This document shows, one piece after another, positions 15,391 to 24,289 of a stretch of DNA of 64,000 nucleotides (the stretch's first letter is position 1; every line of letters starts with the position of its first letter). The notes beneath the pieces are model-generated. The model was not told the DNA's origin. It did no database searches and was given only the letters and a program-made list of their open reading frames with translations. Source of the stretch: Clostridia bacterium (lineage in GTDB: Bacteria; Bacillota; Clostridia; Lachnospirales; Lachnospiraceae); the NCBI GenBank assembly GCA_910576205.1, contig CAJTHL010000015.1, positions 1 through 64,000 of the forward strand, in the 5' to 3' direction. The position numbers were made by a program, and so were the translations under genes.

Positions 15391-15876
15391 ATGGCTTATG
15401 TACCCGTACCCAAAGACTTAACGAAGGTCAAGACAAAGGTGGCCTTCAACCTCACCAAACGGCAGTTAGTCTGCTTTGGCGGCGGGGCGCTCGTGGGCGT
15501 GCCGCTTTTCTTTCTGCTTCGGGGGCCAGCCGGGAACAGCGCCGCCGCCCTGTGCATGATGCTTGTCATGCTGCCCTTTTTCCTGCTGGCGATGTACGAG
15601 AAGAACGGCCAGCCGCTGGAAAAGATCATCGGCAACATGATCCGGGTATCCTTTCTCCGGCCCCGGCAGCGCCCCTACCAGACCAACAACTTCTATGCCG
15701 TATTGGAGCGGCAGGACAAACTCGACAAGGAGGTGTATGACATTGTTTACGGCAAAGAAAAACCGGACAAACGGCAGAGCGCCGGAGGGCGAAGGGCCAA
15801 TGCCGGTGAAAAAGAAGCTCTCCCGCGCGGATCGGAAGCAGATCGAAGCCGCCATTTCCCGCGCCAGCCGCACTGA
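15391..15876 (+). CDS. PrgI family protein (VirB3-like)
   Basis: A 161-residue protein starting MAYVPVPKDLTKVKTKVAFNLTKRQL, the hallmark of PrgI proteins. Two adjacent membrane helices follow (LVCFGGGALVGVPLFFLLRG and ALCMMLVMLPFFLLAMY), then a cytosolic tail with RPRQRPYQTNNFYAVLERQ. PrgI is the VirB3 equivalent that anchors the VirB4 ATPase. The last ~25 codons overlap the virB4 start region, so the two are translationally linked; the tail beyond the overlap is low-complexity and basic. Confidence 0.88.
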   Translation: MAYVPVPKDLTKVKTKVAFNLTKRQLVCFGGGALVGVPLFFLLRGPAGNSAAALCMMLVMLPFFLLAMYEKNGQPLEKIIGNMIRVSFLRPRQRPYQTNNFYAVLERQDKLDKEVYDIVYGKEKPDKRQSAGGRRANAGEKEALPRGSEADRSRHFPRQPH

Positions 15877-18193
15877 CCAGAAGGGGATTTCCGCGCAGGA
15901 CAGCATCCCCTATGAACGGATGTGGCCGGACGGCATCTGCCGCGTGGCAGACTGCTACTATACCAAGACCATTCAGTTTCAGGACATCAATTACCAGCTG
16001 TCCCAAAACGAGGATAAGACCGCCATCTTCGAGGGCTGGTGCGATTTCCTCAACTACTTTGACAGCTCCATCCGGTTCCAGCTGTCCTTCCTCAACCTGG
16101 CCGCGTCCCAGGAAACCTTTGCCCGGTCCATCACCATCCCGCCCCAGGGGGATGATTTTGACAACATCCGCGGCGAGTACACCCAGATGCTGCAAAACCA
16201 GCTGGCAAAGGGGAACAACGGCCTGATTAAGACAAAATACCTGACCTTCGGCATTGACGCGGACAGCATCCGGGCGGCAAAGCCCCGGCTGGAACGGATT
16301 GAAACCGACCTGCTCAACAACTTCAAGCGGCTGGGCGTAGTGGCGGAGCCGCTGGACGGGCGGGCGCGGCTGTCCCAGCTGCATGGCGTATTCCACATGG
16401 ACGAACAGGTTCCCTTTTCCTTTTCGTGGGACTGGCTGGCCCCCTCCGGCCTTTCCACAAAAGACTTCATCGCCCCCACTTCCTTTGAGTTCCGCACCGG
16501 CAGGCAGTTCCGCATGGGGAAAAAGTACGGCGCGGTCAGCTTTGTGCAGATTCTCGCGCCGGAATTGAACGACCGGATGCTGGCGGATTTTCTGGATATG
16601 GAAAGCTCCCTGATTGTCAGCCTCCATGTGCAGTCCTTAGACCAGGTAAAGGCCATCAAGACGGTCAAGCGCAAAATCACCGACCTGGACCGGGCCAAGA
16701 TCGAGGAACAGAAAAAGGCGGTCCGGGCAGGGTACGATATGGACATCATTCCCAGCGACCTGGCTACCTACGGGAACGAGGCCAAAAAGCTGCTGCAGGA
16801 TTTGCAGAGCCGCAACGAGCGGATGTTCCTTGTGACCTTTCTGGTGCTGAATACGGCGGACACCGCCAGACAGCTGGGCAACAACGTGTTTCAGGCGTCC
16901 AGCATCGCGCAGAAGTACAACTGCCAGCTGGCAAGGCTGGACTTCCAGCAGGAGGAGGGGCTGATGAGCTGCCTGCCCCTGGGACAAAACCAGGTGGAAA
17001 TCCAGCGGGGGCTGACCACTTCCAGCACCGCCATCTTTATCCCCTTTACCACCCAGGAGCTTTTCCAGAACGGGAAAGAGGCGCTGTACTACGGCATCAA
17101 CGCCCTGTCCAACAACCTTATCATGGTGGACCGCAAGAAGCTGAAAAACCCAAACGGCCTGATTTTAGGCACTCCCGGCTCCGGCAAGTCCTTTTCCGCC
17201 AAGCGGGAAATCGCCAACTGTTTTCTGCTCACCACCGATGACATCATCGTGTGCGACCCGGAATCGGAGTACGCGCCCCTTGTGGAGCGGCTGCATGGGC
17301 AGGTTATCAAGATTTCGCCCACCTCCGGGGACTACATTAACCCGATGGACCTAAACCTGGACTACTCGGATGATGAAAGCCCGCTGTCTTTGAAATCCGA
17401 CTTCATTCTGTCGCTGTGTGAGCTGATCGTGGGCGGCAAGGAGGGCTTGCAGCCGGTCCAGAAAACCATCATCGACCGCTGTGTGCGGCTGGTCTACCAT
17501 GATTACCTGAACGACCCCAGGCCGGAGAATATGCCGGTATTGGAGGATTTATACAATCTTCTGCTGACCCAGGAGGAAAAAGAGGCGCAGTACATCGCTA
17601 CGGCGCTGGAAATCTATGTTTCCGGCTCCCTGAATGTGTTCAACCACCGGACCAATGTAAACATCGACAACCGCATTGTCTGCTATGACATCAAGGAGTT
17701 AGGCAAGCAGCTGAAAAAAATCGGGATGCTGGTGGTGCAGGACCAGGTGTGGAACCGCGTCACCATCAACCGCGCCGCCCACAAGTCCACCCGGTACTAC
17801 ATTGACGAGATGCACCTGCTGCTCAAAGAGGACCAGACCGCCGCCTATACCATTGAAATCTGGAAACGCTTTCGGAAATGGGGCGGGATTCCCACCGGCA
17901 TCACACAGAACATCAAGGACCTGCTTGCCAGCCGGGAGATCGAGAACATCTTTGAGAACTCGGACTTTGTGTATATGCTCAACCAGGCAAGCGGCGACCG
18001 GCAGATTTTGGCAAGGCAGCTGGGCATCTCCCCGCACCAGCTGTCCTATGTGACCCACTCCGGCGAGGGCGAAGGGCTGCTGTTCTACGGCAACATCATC
18101 CTGCCCTTTATCGACCGGTTCCCAAAGGACACCGAGCTGTACCGCATTATGACCACCAAATTACAGGAATTAAAGGAGGGAAAGCAATCATGA
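15800..18193 (+). CDS. VirB4-type conjugation ATPase
   Basis: A 797-residue ATPase. The start is placed at MPVKKKLSRADRKQIEAAI (15,800), as in related CTn proteins; an in-frame ATG at 15,737 has an SD only 2 nt away. The N-terminal VirB4 domain has FQDINYQLSQNEDKTAIFEGW. Walker A GTPGSGKS is at about 457-464 and Walker B TRYYIDEMHLLL at about 662-673, followed by the RKWGGIPTGITQNIKDLL helix region. It energises assembly and substrate transfer at the membrane. It overlaps prgI at its 5' end and the next gene by 4 nt. Confidence 0.94.
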   Translation: MPVKKKLSRADRKQIEAAISRASRTDQKGISAQDSIPYERMWPDGICRVADCYYTKTIQFQDINYQLSQNEDKTAIFEGWCDFLNYFDSSIRFQLSFLNLAASQETFARSITIPPQGDDFDNIRGEYTQMLQNQLAKGNNGLIKTKYLTFGIDADSIRAAKPRLERIETDLLNNFKRLGVVAEPLDGRARLSQLHGVFHMDEQVPFSFSWDWLAPSGLSTKDFIAPTSFEFRTGRQFRMGKKYGAVSFVQILAPELNDRMLADFLDMESSLIVSLHVQSLDQVKAIKTVKRKITDLDRAKIEEQKKAVRAGYDMDIIPSDLATYGNEAKKLLQDLQSRNERMFLVTFLVLNTADTARQLGNNVFQASSIAQKYNCQLARLDFQQEEGLMSCLPLGQNQVEIQRGLTTSSTAIFIPFTTQELFQNGKEALYYGINALSNNLIMVDRKKLKNPNGLILGTPGSGKSFSAKREIANCFLLTTDDIIVCDPESEYAPLVERLHGQVIKISPTSGDYINPMDLNLDYSDDESPLSLKSDFILSLCELIVGGKEGLQPVQKTIIDRCVRLVYHDYLNDPRPENMPVLEDLYNLLLTQEEKEAQYIATALEIYVSGSLNVFNHRTNVNIDNRIVCYDIKELGKQLKKIGMLVVQDQVWNRVTINRAAHKSTRYYIDEMHLLLKEDQTAAYTIEIWKRFRKWGGIPTGITQNIKDLLASREIENIFENSDFVYMLNQASGDRQILARQLGISPHQLSYVTHSGEGEGLLFYGNIILPFIDRFPKDTELYRIMTTKLQELKEGKQS

Positions 18194-18561
18194 CTGCACA
18201 GAAAATCAAACACAATCCCCGGCTGTTTTTGCAGCGGGCGATGGAGATTCAGCGCCGCCAGCTGCTTCTGGCGATGGCGGACGCGGTAAGCGAGTGCCGT
18301 ACTGCGGAGAGCATGGCGGCAGAACTGAACCGTGACGGGGAAACGGGCCTGCTCCGCCTTGCGGAAATCTGGTGCTGCCTCTCCCCCGACACCGGCGGCA
18401 GGGTTTTGGAGGGCCGGGGCGCGGAGCTTCTGGCCGATGTGCTGGCACAGGTCTATGCCTGCCTGATCCTCCGTCCTTTACACACCCCGGCTGGCATGGG
18501 CCTCTATATGGAACTGCTTTATATGATGGAGGCGCTGATGCTGGGGGAATGGTTTGATTAA
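18190..18561 (+). CDS. Conserved CTn protein of unknown function
   Basis: A 123-residue, mostly helical soluble protein starting MTAQKIKHNPRLFLQRAMEIQRRQ. It overlaps virB4 (ATGA) and the CHAP gene. No motif is recognised; Cys18-type spacing is not conserved enough for metal binding. Its strict position between VirB4 and the wall hydrolase suggests an assembly or adaptor role in the secretion channel, which is inference only. Confidence 0.78.
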   Translation: MTAQKIKHNPRLFLQRAMEIQRRQLLLAMADAVSECRTAESMAAELNRDGETGLLRLAEIWCCLSPDTGGRVLEGRGAELLADVLAQVYACLILRPLHTPAGMGLYMELLYMMEALMLGEWFD

Positions 18562-20314
18562 GGAGCCGCGCCTGCGCTTTACGAGGGAGGAACAGACCGA
18601 CCCGGCGCTGGAAAAGCCGATCCGCCGCGCACAGAAAGCGGCTGTCCGGGCAGACAAGGCGCAGGCCAGGATACCCAAAAAGAAGGTCCGGCAGACCGTT
18701 ATTGACCCCGATACCGGAAAGAAAACAACGAAACTGACCTTTGAGGAACAGGCAAAGCCGCCCTCCAAGCTGTCCCATGCGGTACGGGGCGCTCCGGCCA
18801 ACGCGCTGCTTGCCGGGGCGCATAAGGAAATCCGCAAGTCCGAACAGGACAATGTGGGCGTGGAAGGGGCGCACAAGACTGAGCAGGCTGTTGAAGTCAG
18901 CGCGCGGCTGGTGCGGGAGGGATACCGCAGCCATAAGCTGAAACCCTACCGCGAAGCGGCAAGGGCGGAGCAAAAGCTGGAAAAAGCAAACATCAACGCC
19001 CTGTACCAAAAGTCCCTGGCGGAGAACCCCCAGCTTGCCAGCAATCCCCTTTCCCGCTGGCAGCAAAAGCAGGCCATCAAAAAGGAATATGCCGCCGCCA
19101 AACGCGCCAGTCAAACGGCTGGGCATACGGCACAGGCCGCAGGCCATACTGCCAAGACCGCGCACAAGACCGGCAAGGCGGCAAAGTCCGTCAAAGAAAA
19201 AGCGGAACAGGCAGGCCGGTTTGTCATGCGGCACAAGAAGGGATTCCTGATTGCGCTGGCGCTGTTTCTGATGGTCTGCCTGCTGATGAATACCCTGTCC
19301 TCCTGCTCCATGCTGGCCCAGAGCATCGGCTCGGCGGTGTCCGGTTCCACCTATCCCTCCAAAGACGAGGATATGCTGGGGACGGAAGCGGACTATGCCG
19401 CAAAGGAGGCACAACTGCAAGCCGAACTGGACAACATGGAGAGCCTGCACCCAGGCTATGACGAGTACCGGTACAATGTAGACCCTATCGGCCACAATCC
19501 CCATGAGCTGGCGGCTTATTTAAGCGCCCTGCTCCATGAATACACGCCCCAGAGAGCGGCGGCACAGTTACAGCGGGTCTTTGACCTCCAATATGTCCTG
19601 ACACTGACCGAGGAGGTGGAAATCCGCTACCGCACCGAAACCAGCACCGACCCGGAAACCGGGGAAACAACCAGCGAGGAAGTCCCCTACGAATACTACA
19701 TCCTCCATGTGGAGCTTGTGAACACCCAGATTTCCGCTCTTGCGCCGGAACTGCTCACCCCGGACGAATATGAGATGTACCAGGTCTATATCGCCACCAG
19801 GGGCAACAAGCCGCTGCTGTTTGGCGGCGGTTCCCCGGATATGGGAAATTCCGAGAATTTGAGCGGCGTGGAGTTTATCGGCGGGACCCGCCCCGGCAAT
19901 CCGGGCCTGGTGGATCTGGCAAAGCGTCAGGTGGGAAACGTGGGCGGCTATCCGTATTGGAGCTGGTACGGCTTTAACAGCCGGGTGGAATGGTGCGCCT
20001 GCTTCGTGAGCTGGTGCTATAACCAGGCCGGGAAAAGCGAACCGCGCTTTGCTGGCTGCCAGTCCCAGGGCGTACCCTGGTTCCAGTCGCATGGACAATG
20101 GGGCGGGCGCGGATATGCCAACATCGCCCCCGGCGACGCCATTTTCTTTGACTGGGATTTGGACGGTTCCGCCGACCATGTTGGCATTGTGATCGGCACA
20201 GACGGGAGCCGGGTCTATACGGTGGAGGGCAATTCCGGCGACGCCTGCAAAATCAAAAGCTATGACCTGAATTACCAGTGCATCAAGGGCTACGGCCTGA
20301 TGAACTGGAACTAA
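18554..20314 (+). CDS. CD1108-type CHAP-domain protein, cell-wall hydrolase of the conjugation machine
   Basis: A 586-residue protein starting TTG at 18,554, overlapping the preceding gene. Residues 1-225 are basic, Ala/Lys-rich and cytosolic. One membrane helix follows (GFLIALALFLMVCLLMNTLSS, about 230-250). The outside part has a VirB8-like middle (about 290-420) and a C-terminal CHAP amidase/endopeptidase domain with WCACFVSWCYNQ (catalytic Cys near 480) and ADHVGIVIG (His near 541). It should open peptidoglycan for the channel; many relatives carry NlpC/P60 instead. The fusion of scaffold and hydrolase is usual for this family. Confidence 0.9.
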   Translation: MIKEPRLRFTREEQTDPALEKPIRRAQKAAVRADKAQARIPKKKVRQTVIDPDTGKKTTKLTFEEQAKPPSKLSHAVRGAPANALLAGAHKEIRKSEQDNVGVEGAHKTEQAVEVSARLVREGYRSHKLKPYREAARAEQKLEKANINALYQKSLAENPQLASNPLSRWQQKQAIKKEYAAAKRASQTAGHTAQAAGHTAKTAHKTGKAAKSVKEKAEQAGRFVMRHKKGFLIALALFLMVCLLMNTLSSCSMLAQSIGSAVSGSTYPSKDEDMLGTEADYAAKEAQLQAELDNMESLHPGYDEYRYNVDPIGHNPHELAAYLSALLHEYTPQRAAAQLQRVFDLQYVLTLTEEVEIRYRTETSTDPETGETTSEEVPYEYYILHVELVNTQISALAPELLTPDEYEMYQVYIATRGNKPLLFGGGSPDMGNSENLSGVEFIGGTRPGNPGLVDLAKRQVGNVGGYPYWSWYGFNSRVEWCACFVSWCYNQAGKSEPRFAGCQSQGVPWFQSHGQWGGRGYANIAPGDAIFFDWDLDGSADHVGIVIGTDGSRVYTVEGNSGDACKIKSYDLNYQCIKGYGLMNWN

Positions 20315-20338
20315 ACCATGTGGGAAGGAGTGTTACAG

Positions 20339-20596
20339 ATGGCAACGAACAAAATCGACCGGATTGACCGGGAGATCGCAAAGACCCGCGAAAAGCTGGC
20401 GGAATACCAGAACCGGCTGCGGGAATTGGAGGCGCAGAAAACCGAGGCGGAGAACCTGCAAATCGTCCAGCTGGTGCGGGCGGTCCGCATGACCCCGCAG
20501 GAGCTGAACGCGCTGCTGTCCGGCGGCGGGATTCCCGGCGTGGGAACGCCTGCGCCAGACGCCCAGGAAAAGGAGGAAATTCACGATGAAATCTAA
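20339..20596 (+). CDS. DUF4315 family protein
   Basis: An 85-residue coiled-coil protein starting MATNKIDRIDREIAKTREKLAEYQNRLRELEAQKTEAEN, with the conserved LVRAVRMTPQELNALLSG segment that defines DUF4315. ATG at 20,339 follows GGAAGGAG; an upstream in-frame ATG at 20,318 has none. It always sits between the CHAP protein and the DUF4366 protein in these elements, so it is probably part of the secretion machine. It overlaps the next gene by 11 nt. Confidence 0.85.
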   Translation: MATNKIDRIDREIAKTREKLAEYQNRLRELEAQKTEAENLQIVQLVRAVRMTPQELNALLSGGGIPGVGTPAPDAQEKEEIHDEI

Positions 20597-21308
20597 AAAA
20601 CTATTGCGGACACTGGCCGCGCTTTGCACCGCCCTGGTTCTTATGGGCGGTTTTTCTGTCCCCGCCTATGCGGGCGGCGGCGGGGAACCGGCTGATGAAA
20701 CCAACGATTCCAACGTACAGGTGGAGCAGCCGGAGGAAACGCCTCCCCTCACCCCGGATGGCAACGCCACCCTGGTGGACGATTACGGCGGGAACAAGCA
20801 GCTGATTACCGTTACCACCAAAAACGGCAACTACTTCTACATCCTGGTGGACCGGGATGACGAGGGGGAAAACACCGTCCATTTTCTCAACCAGGTAGAC
20901 GAAGCCGACCTGATGGCGCTGATGGAGGACGGGGACAGCGAGGAACCTCCCGCCGTTTGCGGCTGCACCGAGAAATGTCAGGCAGGCGCAATCAACCGGA
21001 ACTGCCCGGTCTGCGCCTTTACCATGACAAGCTGTACCGGCAAGGCGGCGGAACCGGAGGAGCCGCCTGCAGCGGAGCCGGAACCGGAGAAAAAGTCCGG
21101 CATGAATCCGGCTGTCCTGCTTTCGGTTGTGGCCCTGTTAGGCGGCGGGGGCGCGCTCTACTACTTCAAGTTTATGAAGAACAAGCCGAAAACCAAAGGC
21201 GCGGACAATCTGGACGATTATGACTACGGCGATGAGGAAGATGAGCTGTGGGAATCCGAGGAGGGCGCGGAGGAGGAACCGGAGGAAAGCGAGGAAGAAC
21301 CGGAATGA
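20586..21308 (+). CDS. DUF4366 family exported, membrane-anchored protein
   Basis: A 240-residue protein with a signal peptide (MKSKKLLRTLAALCTALVLM...PAYAGGG), an outside domain with NGNYFYILVDRDDEGENTVHFLNQVDE, a Cys-rich patch (CGCTEKCQAGAINRNCPVC) and a C-terminal membrane helix (NPAVLLSVVALLGGGGALYYF) followed by a very acidic tail. This layout defines DUF4366 (CD1107-like) proteins of Tn1549-type elements. It is thought to be a surface part of the mating channel; a sortase motif is absent. Confidence 0.87.
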   Translation: MKSKKLLRTLAALCTALVLMGGFSVPAYAGGGGEPADETNDSNVQVEQPEETPPLTPDGNATLVDDYGGNKQLITVTTKNGNYFYILVDRDDEGENTVHFLNQVDEADLMALMEDGDSEEPPAVCGCTEKCQAGAINRNCPVCAFTMTSCTGKAAEPEEPPAAEPEPEKKSGMNPAVLLSVVALLGGGGALYYFKFMKNKPKTKGADNLDDYDYGDEEDELWESEEGAEEEPEESEEEPE

Positions 21309-21499
21309 CCCGCTTCACCGACAGCCCCTTTGAGCGCATGATGACACAGAAACCGGAGGGCAGGAAGAAAACTTCCAGCCCTCCTTCTTTACCCAAAAGC
21401 CACCCCTGCTATGGCTGCGGCAACTACGGGAGGCCCTGTGTGGGATTCTGCCACCGGGAACTGGAAAAGCAGCTGAAAGAAAGGAGAGATCGGAAATGA
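21305..21499 (+). CDS. Small Cys-containing ICE protein
   Basis: A 64-residue protein starting MTRFTDSPFERMMTQKPEGR at an ATG overlapping the DUF4366 stop. It contains HPCYGCGNYGRPCVGFCHRELEKQLKERR, a C-x2-C...C-x3-C-H pattern that could bind zinc. No function is known. Overlaps at both ends place it inside the transfer operon. Confidence 0.72.
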   Translation: MTRFTDSPFERMMTQKPEGRKKTSSPPSLPKSHPCYGCGNYGRPCVGFCHRELEKQLKERRDRK

Positions 21500-22194
21500 A
21501 GTATCTTATTTTATTTATCAAAATCGTTGCTGTTTTTGACCTGTGCTGTCTGGCGGTGTATCTGGGCGGCGATATTCTGACTGCCTTGACACGCAAACTT
21601 CGGAAAAAGCCTGCACAGAGCGACGACCTTTATGACTTTTCTATGGATGGCGACACAGCCGCCCCGCTGTCCATAGATTCCATCCGCCAGCTGTACTCCG
21701 GCGATGTGGAAACTTTTGTAGAAGAAAGGCTTCTGCCGGACGCCGCAAAGACGATGGAGGCATTAACGGAACGGGAACAGACAGCGGCCCGCCTGCTTTT
21801 ATGCGCCCTGATCGGCTATCTGAAAGAAGAAGCCCGCATGGACGAGCAGAGTTTTCCGATGGTGATGGAACTGCTGAAATATATGGAGGGGGAAAAAGAG
21901 GAAGGCTGCCAGGACCCGGTAGACTGGCTGCTGGAGGACGCCAACAGCCGCGCGCACCGGCATGAGTCCTATTACAACGATTATCAACGCTACCAGCTGA
22001 TGCAGGTGGATAAAAAACGTGTCATTCTGGCCTGCCGCATCCTCATCAATGATCTGGTAGGAAAACTGTACCGATATGATTACCGGTTTGGCTATGACTT
22101 GATGCTGACAGAGGATAACAGCATTGAGGAAAAGCTGCGTACATCTATGCGGGAAGAATGGGAGGATGAAGATTATGCGCCTTGTGATTGCTGA
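21496..22194 (+). CDS. Membrane-anchored protein with a coupling-protein-like all-alpha domain
   Basis: A 232-residue protein: one N-terminal membrane helix (YLILFIKIVAVFDLCCLAVYLGG, residues 3-25), a variable linker, and residues 97-175 which resemble VirD4 residues 266-345 of the same element. Shared are LL-CALIGY, the following EA and EQ-F, K/Q-x-PVD, and Y-x2-Y-x-L. No Walker motifs are present. The matched VirD4 region is the insertion that in coupling proteins reads substrate signals. This protein might dock relaxosome or partner proteins, or compete with VirD4. Start ATG overlaps the previous stop; its end overlaps topB by 20 nt. Confidence 0.75.
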   Translation: MKYLILFIKIVAVFDLCCLAVYLGGDILTALTRKLRKKPAQSDDLYDFSMDGDTAAPLSIDSIRQLYSGDVETFVEERLLPDAAKTMEALTEREQTAARLLLCALIGYLKEEARMDEQSFPMVMELLKYMEGEKEEGCQDPVDWLLEDANSRAHRHESYYNDYQRYQLMQVDKKRVILACRILINDLVGKLYRYDYRFGYDLMLTEDNSIEEKLRTSMREEWEDEDYAPCDC

Positions 22195-24289
22195 AAAACC
22201 GTCGGTGGCCCAAAGCCTGTCCGCTGTAATCGGGGCCAATGCCCGCAAGGACGGGTATCTGGAAGGAAACGGCTGGCGGGTCAGCTGGTGCGTGGGGCAT
22301 CTGGCCGGGCTTGCCGATGCAGACAGCTATGACCCCAAATACGCCAAGTGGCGCTATGACGATCTGCCGATCCTGCCCTCGGACTGGAAAATGAGCGTGG
22401 GGCGGGACAAGAAGAAACAGTTTGATATTCTCAAAAAGCTGCTGTGCGCCCCGGATGTGACCGAGGTGGTAAACGCCTGTGACGCGGGACGGGAGGGCGA
22501 ATTGATTTTCCGCAACGTCTATGAGCTGGCGGGCTGCAAAAAGCCCATGAAACGGCTCTGGATTTCCAGCATGGAGGATTCGGCAATCCGGGAGGGCTTT
22601 GAAAACCTCCGCCCCGGCGCGGACTATGACGGTCTGCATCAGGCGGCGCTCTGCCGCGCCAAGGCTGACTGGCTGGTGGGCATCAACGCCACCCGGCTGT
22701 TTTCGGTGCTGTACCGCCGGACCCTCAACATCGGTCGGGTCATGTCCCCGACACTGGCCCTTATCGTCCAGCGGGAAGCAGAGATTGAAGCCTTCCAGCC
22801 GGAGCCGTTCTATACGGTGGCGCTGGAACTGCCCGGATTTACCGCTGTGGGGGCGCGAATGAAAGACAAAACCGCCGCAAAAGAGCTGCAAACCGCCTGC
22901 CGGGGAGGTTCTGCGGTGGTGAAGCAGGCGCAGCGGAAAGAGAAGTCCGAAAAGCCGCCCGCCCTTTATGACCTGACCACCTTACAGCGGGACGCCAACC
23001 GCCTGCTGGGGTTTACCGCCCAGCAAACGCTGGACTATCTGCAAAACCTCTATGAGAAAAAGCTGTGTACTTATCCCCGGACAGACAGCCGGTATCTGAC
23101 CTCGGATATGGCGGAGGGCCTGCCGGTGCTGGTCAACCTCACCGCCAACGCCATGCCGTTCCGAAAGGGGATCGGTATTACCTGCAACCCGGAGGCAGTC
23201 ATCAACGATAAGAAAGTGACCGACCACCATGCGGTGATCCCCACCCGCAATCTTCGGGATGCGGATTTGTCCGCCCTCCCTGTGGGGGAAAAAGCGGTGT
23301 TGGAGCTGGTGGCCGCAAGGCTGCTGTGCGCGGTGGCGGAACCCCATCTCTACGAGGAAACCGCCGCCACGCTGGTCTGCGCCGGTCAGGAGTTTGCCGC
23401 AAAAGGGAAAACCATTCAGCGCCCCGGCTGGCGCAGGCTGGATTCCGCTTATCACGCCGGTCTGAAAAATGCCCCGGAGCCGGAGGAAAGACCAGAGGAA
23501 AAGACGCTGCCGGAACTCTCCGAGGGACAATCTTTGTCCGTTTCCAATGCCTCCGTCAAGGAGGGGAAAACCAGCCCGCCAAAACATTTCACCGAAGATA
23601 CCCTGCTGTCGGCTATGGAGAACGCCGGTAAAGAAGATATGCCGGATACTGCCGAGCGCAAGGGATTGGGTACGCCCGCCACCCGCGCCGGGATTCTGGA
23701 AAAGCTGGCCTCCACCGGGTTTCTGGAACGGAAAAAGAGCAAAAAGACGGTCCAGCTGATGCCCTCCCGCGACGCGCGTTCCCTCATTACCGTTCTGCCG
23801 GAACAGCTGCAATCCCCGCTGCTCACCGCCGAGTGGGAGTACCGGCTGGGCGAGATTGAGCGCGGCGAGCTTTCCCCGGAGGAGTTTCTGTCCGGGATTT
23901 ATGCCATGCTGCGGGAGCTGGCGGCAACCTATCAGGTGGTTAAGGGGACCGAGTACCTGTTCTCCCCGCCCCGCGAAGCGGTGGGCAGATGCCCCCGTTG
24001 CGGCGGTGATGTTACAGAATCGAAAAAGGGATTTTTCTGCCAAAGTGAAACTTGCAGATTTGCCATCTGGAAAGACAGCAAGTGGTGGAGCGCCAAGAAG
24101 AAACAGCCCACCAAGTCCATTGTCGCGGCCCTCTTAAAAGACGGGCGGGCAAGGCTCACCGGTTGCTACTCGGAAAAAACCGGAAAAACCTATGACGCGG
24201 ATGTGCTTTTGGAGGATACCGGCGAGTATGTAAACTTCAAGCTGGACTTTGGCGGCAAAGAGAAAAGCAACGGAGGAAAGAAAAATTGA
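22175..24289 (+). CDS. topB: DNA topoisomerase III (type IA)
   Basis: A 704-residue type IA topoisomerase. The ATG at 22,175 (MRLVIAEKPSVAQSL) lies 10 nt after GGAGG. The Toprim domain carries ACDAGREGELIFR (about residues 100-112). The active-site tyrosine is in LCTYPRTDSRYLT (Tyr near 299), and a C-terminal zinc-ribbon-like segment (RCPRCGGDVTES...CQSETCRFAIWKDSKWW) starts near 604. It relaxes or decatenates single-stranded intermediates during transfer. TopB copies are standard in Tn1549-like elements. Confidence 0.95.
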   Translation: MRLVIAEKPSVAQSLSAVIGANARKDGYLEGNGWRVSWCVGHLAGLADADSYDPKYAKWRYDDLPILPSDWKMSVGRDKKKQFDILKKLLCAPDVTEVVNACDAGREGELIFRNVYELAGCKKPMKRLWISSMEDSAIREGFENLRPGADYDGLHQAALCRAKADWLVGINATRLFSVLYRRTLNIGRVMSPTLALIVQREAEIEAFQPEPFYTVALELPGFTAVGARMKDKTAAKELQTACRGGSAVVKQAQRKEKSEKPPALYDLTTLQRDANRLLGFTAQQTLDYLQNLYEKKLCTYPRTDSRYLTSDMAEGLPVLVNLTANAMPFRKGIGITCNPEAVINDKKVTDHHAVIPTRNLRDADLSALPVGEKAVLELVAARLLCAVAEPHLYEETAATLVCAGQEFAAKGKTIQRPGWRRLDSAYHAGLKNAPEPEERPEEKTLPELSEGQSLSVSNASVKEGKTSPPKHFTEDTLLSAMENAGKEDMPDTAERKGLGTPATRAGILEKLASTGFLERKKSKKTVQLMPSRDARSLITVLPEQLQSPLLTAEWEYRLGEIERGELSPEEFLSGIYAMLRELAATYQVVKGTEYLFSPPREAVGRCPRCGGDVTESKKGFFCQSETCRFAIWKDSKWWSAKKKQPTKSIVAALLKDGRARLTGCYSEKTGKTYDADVLLEDTGEYVNFKLDFGGKEKSNGGKKN

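Noticed and set aside
15381-15740. 119-codon frame in the prgI region
   Set aside because: Shifted shadow of prgI; the true frame has the PrgI signature and an SD.
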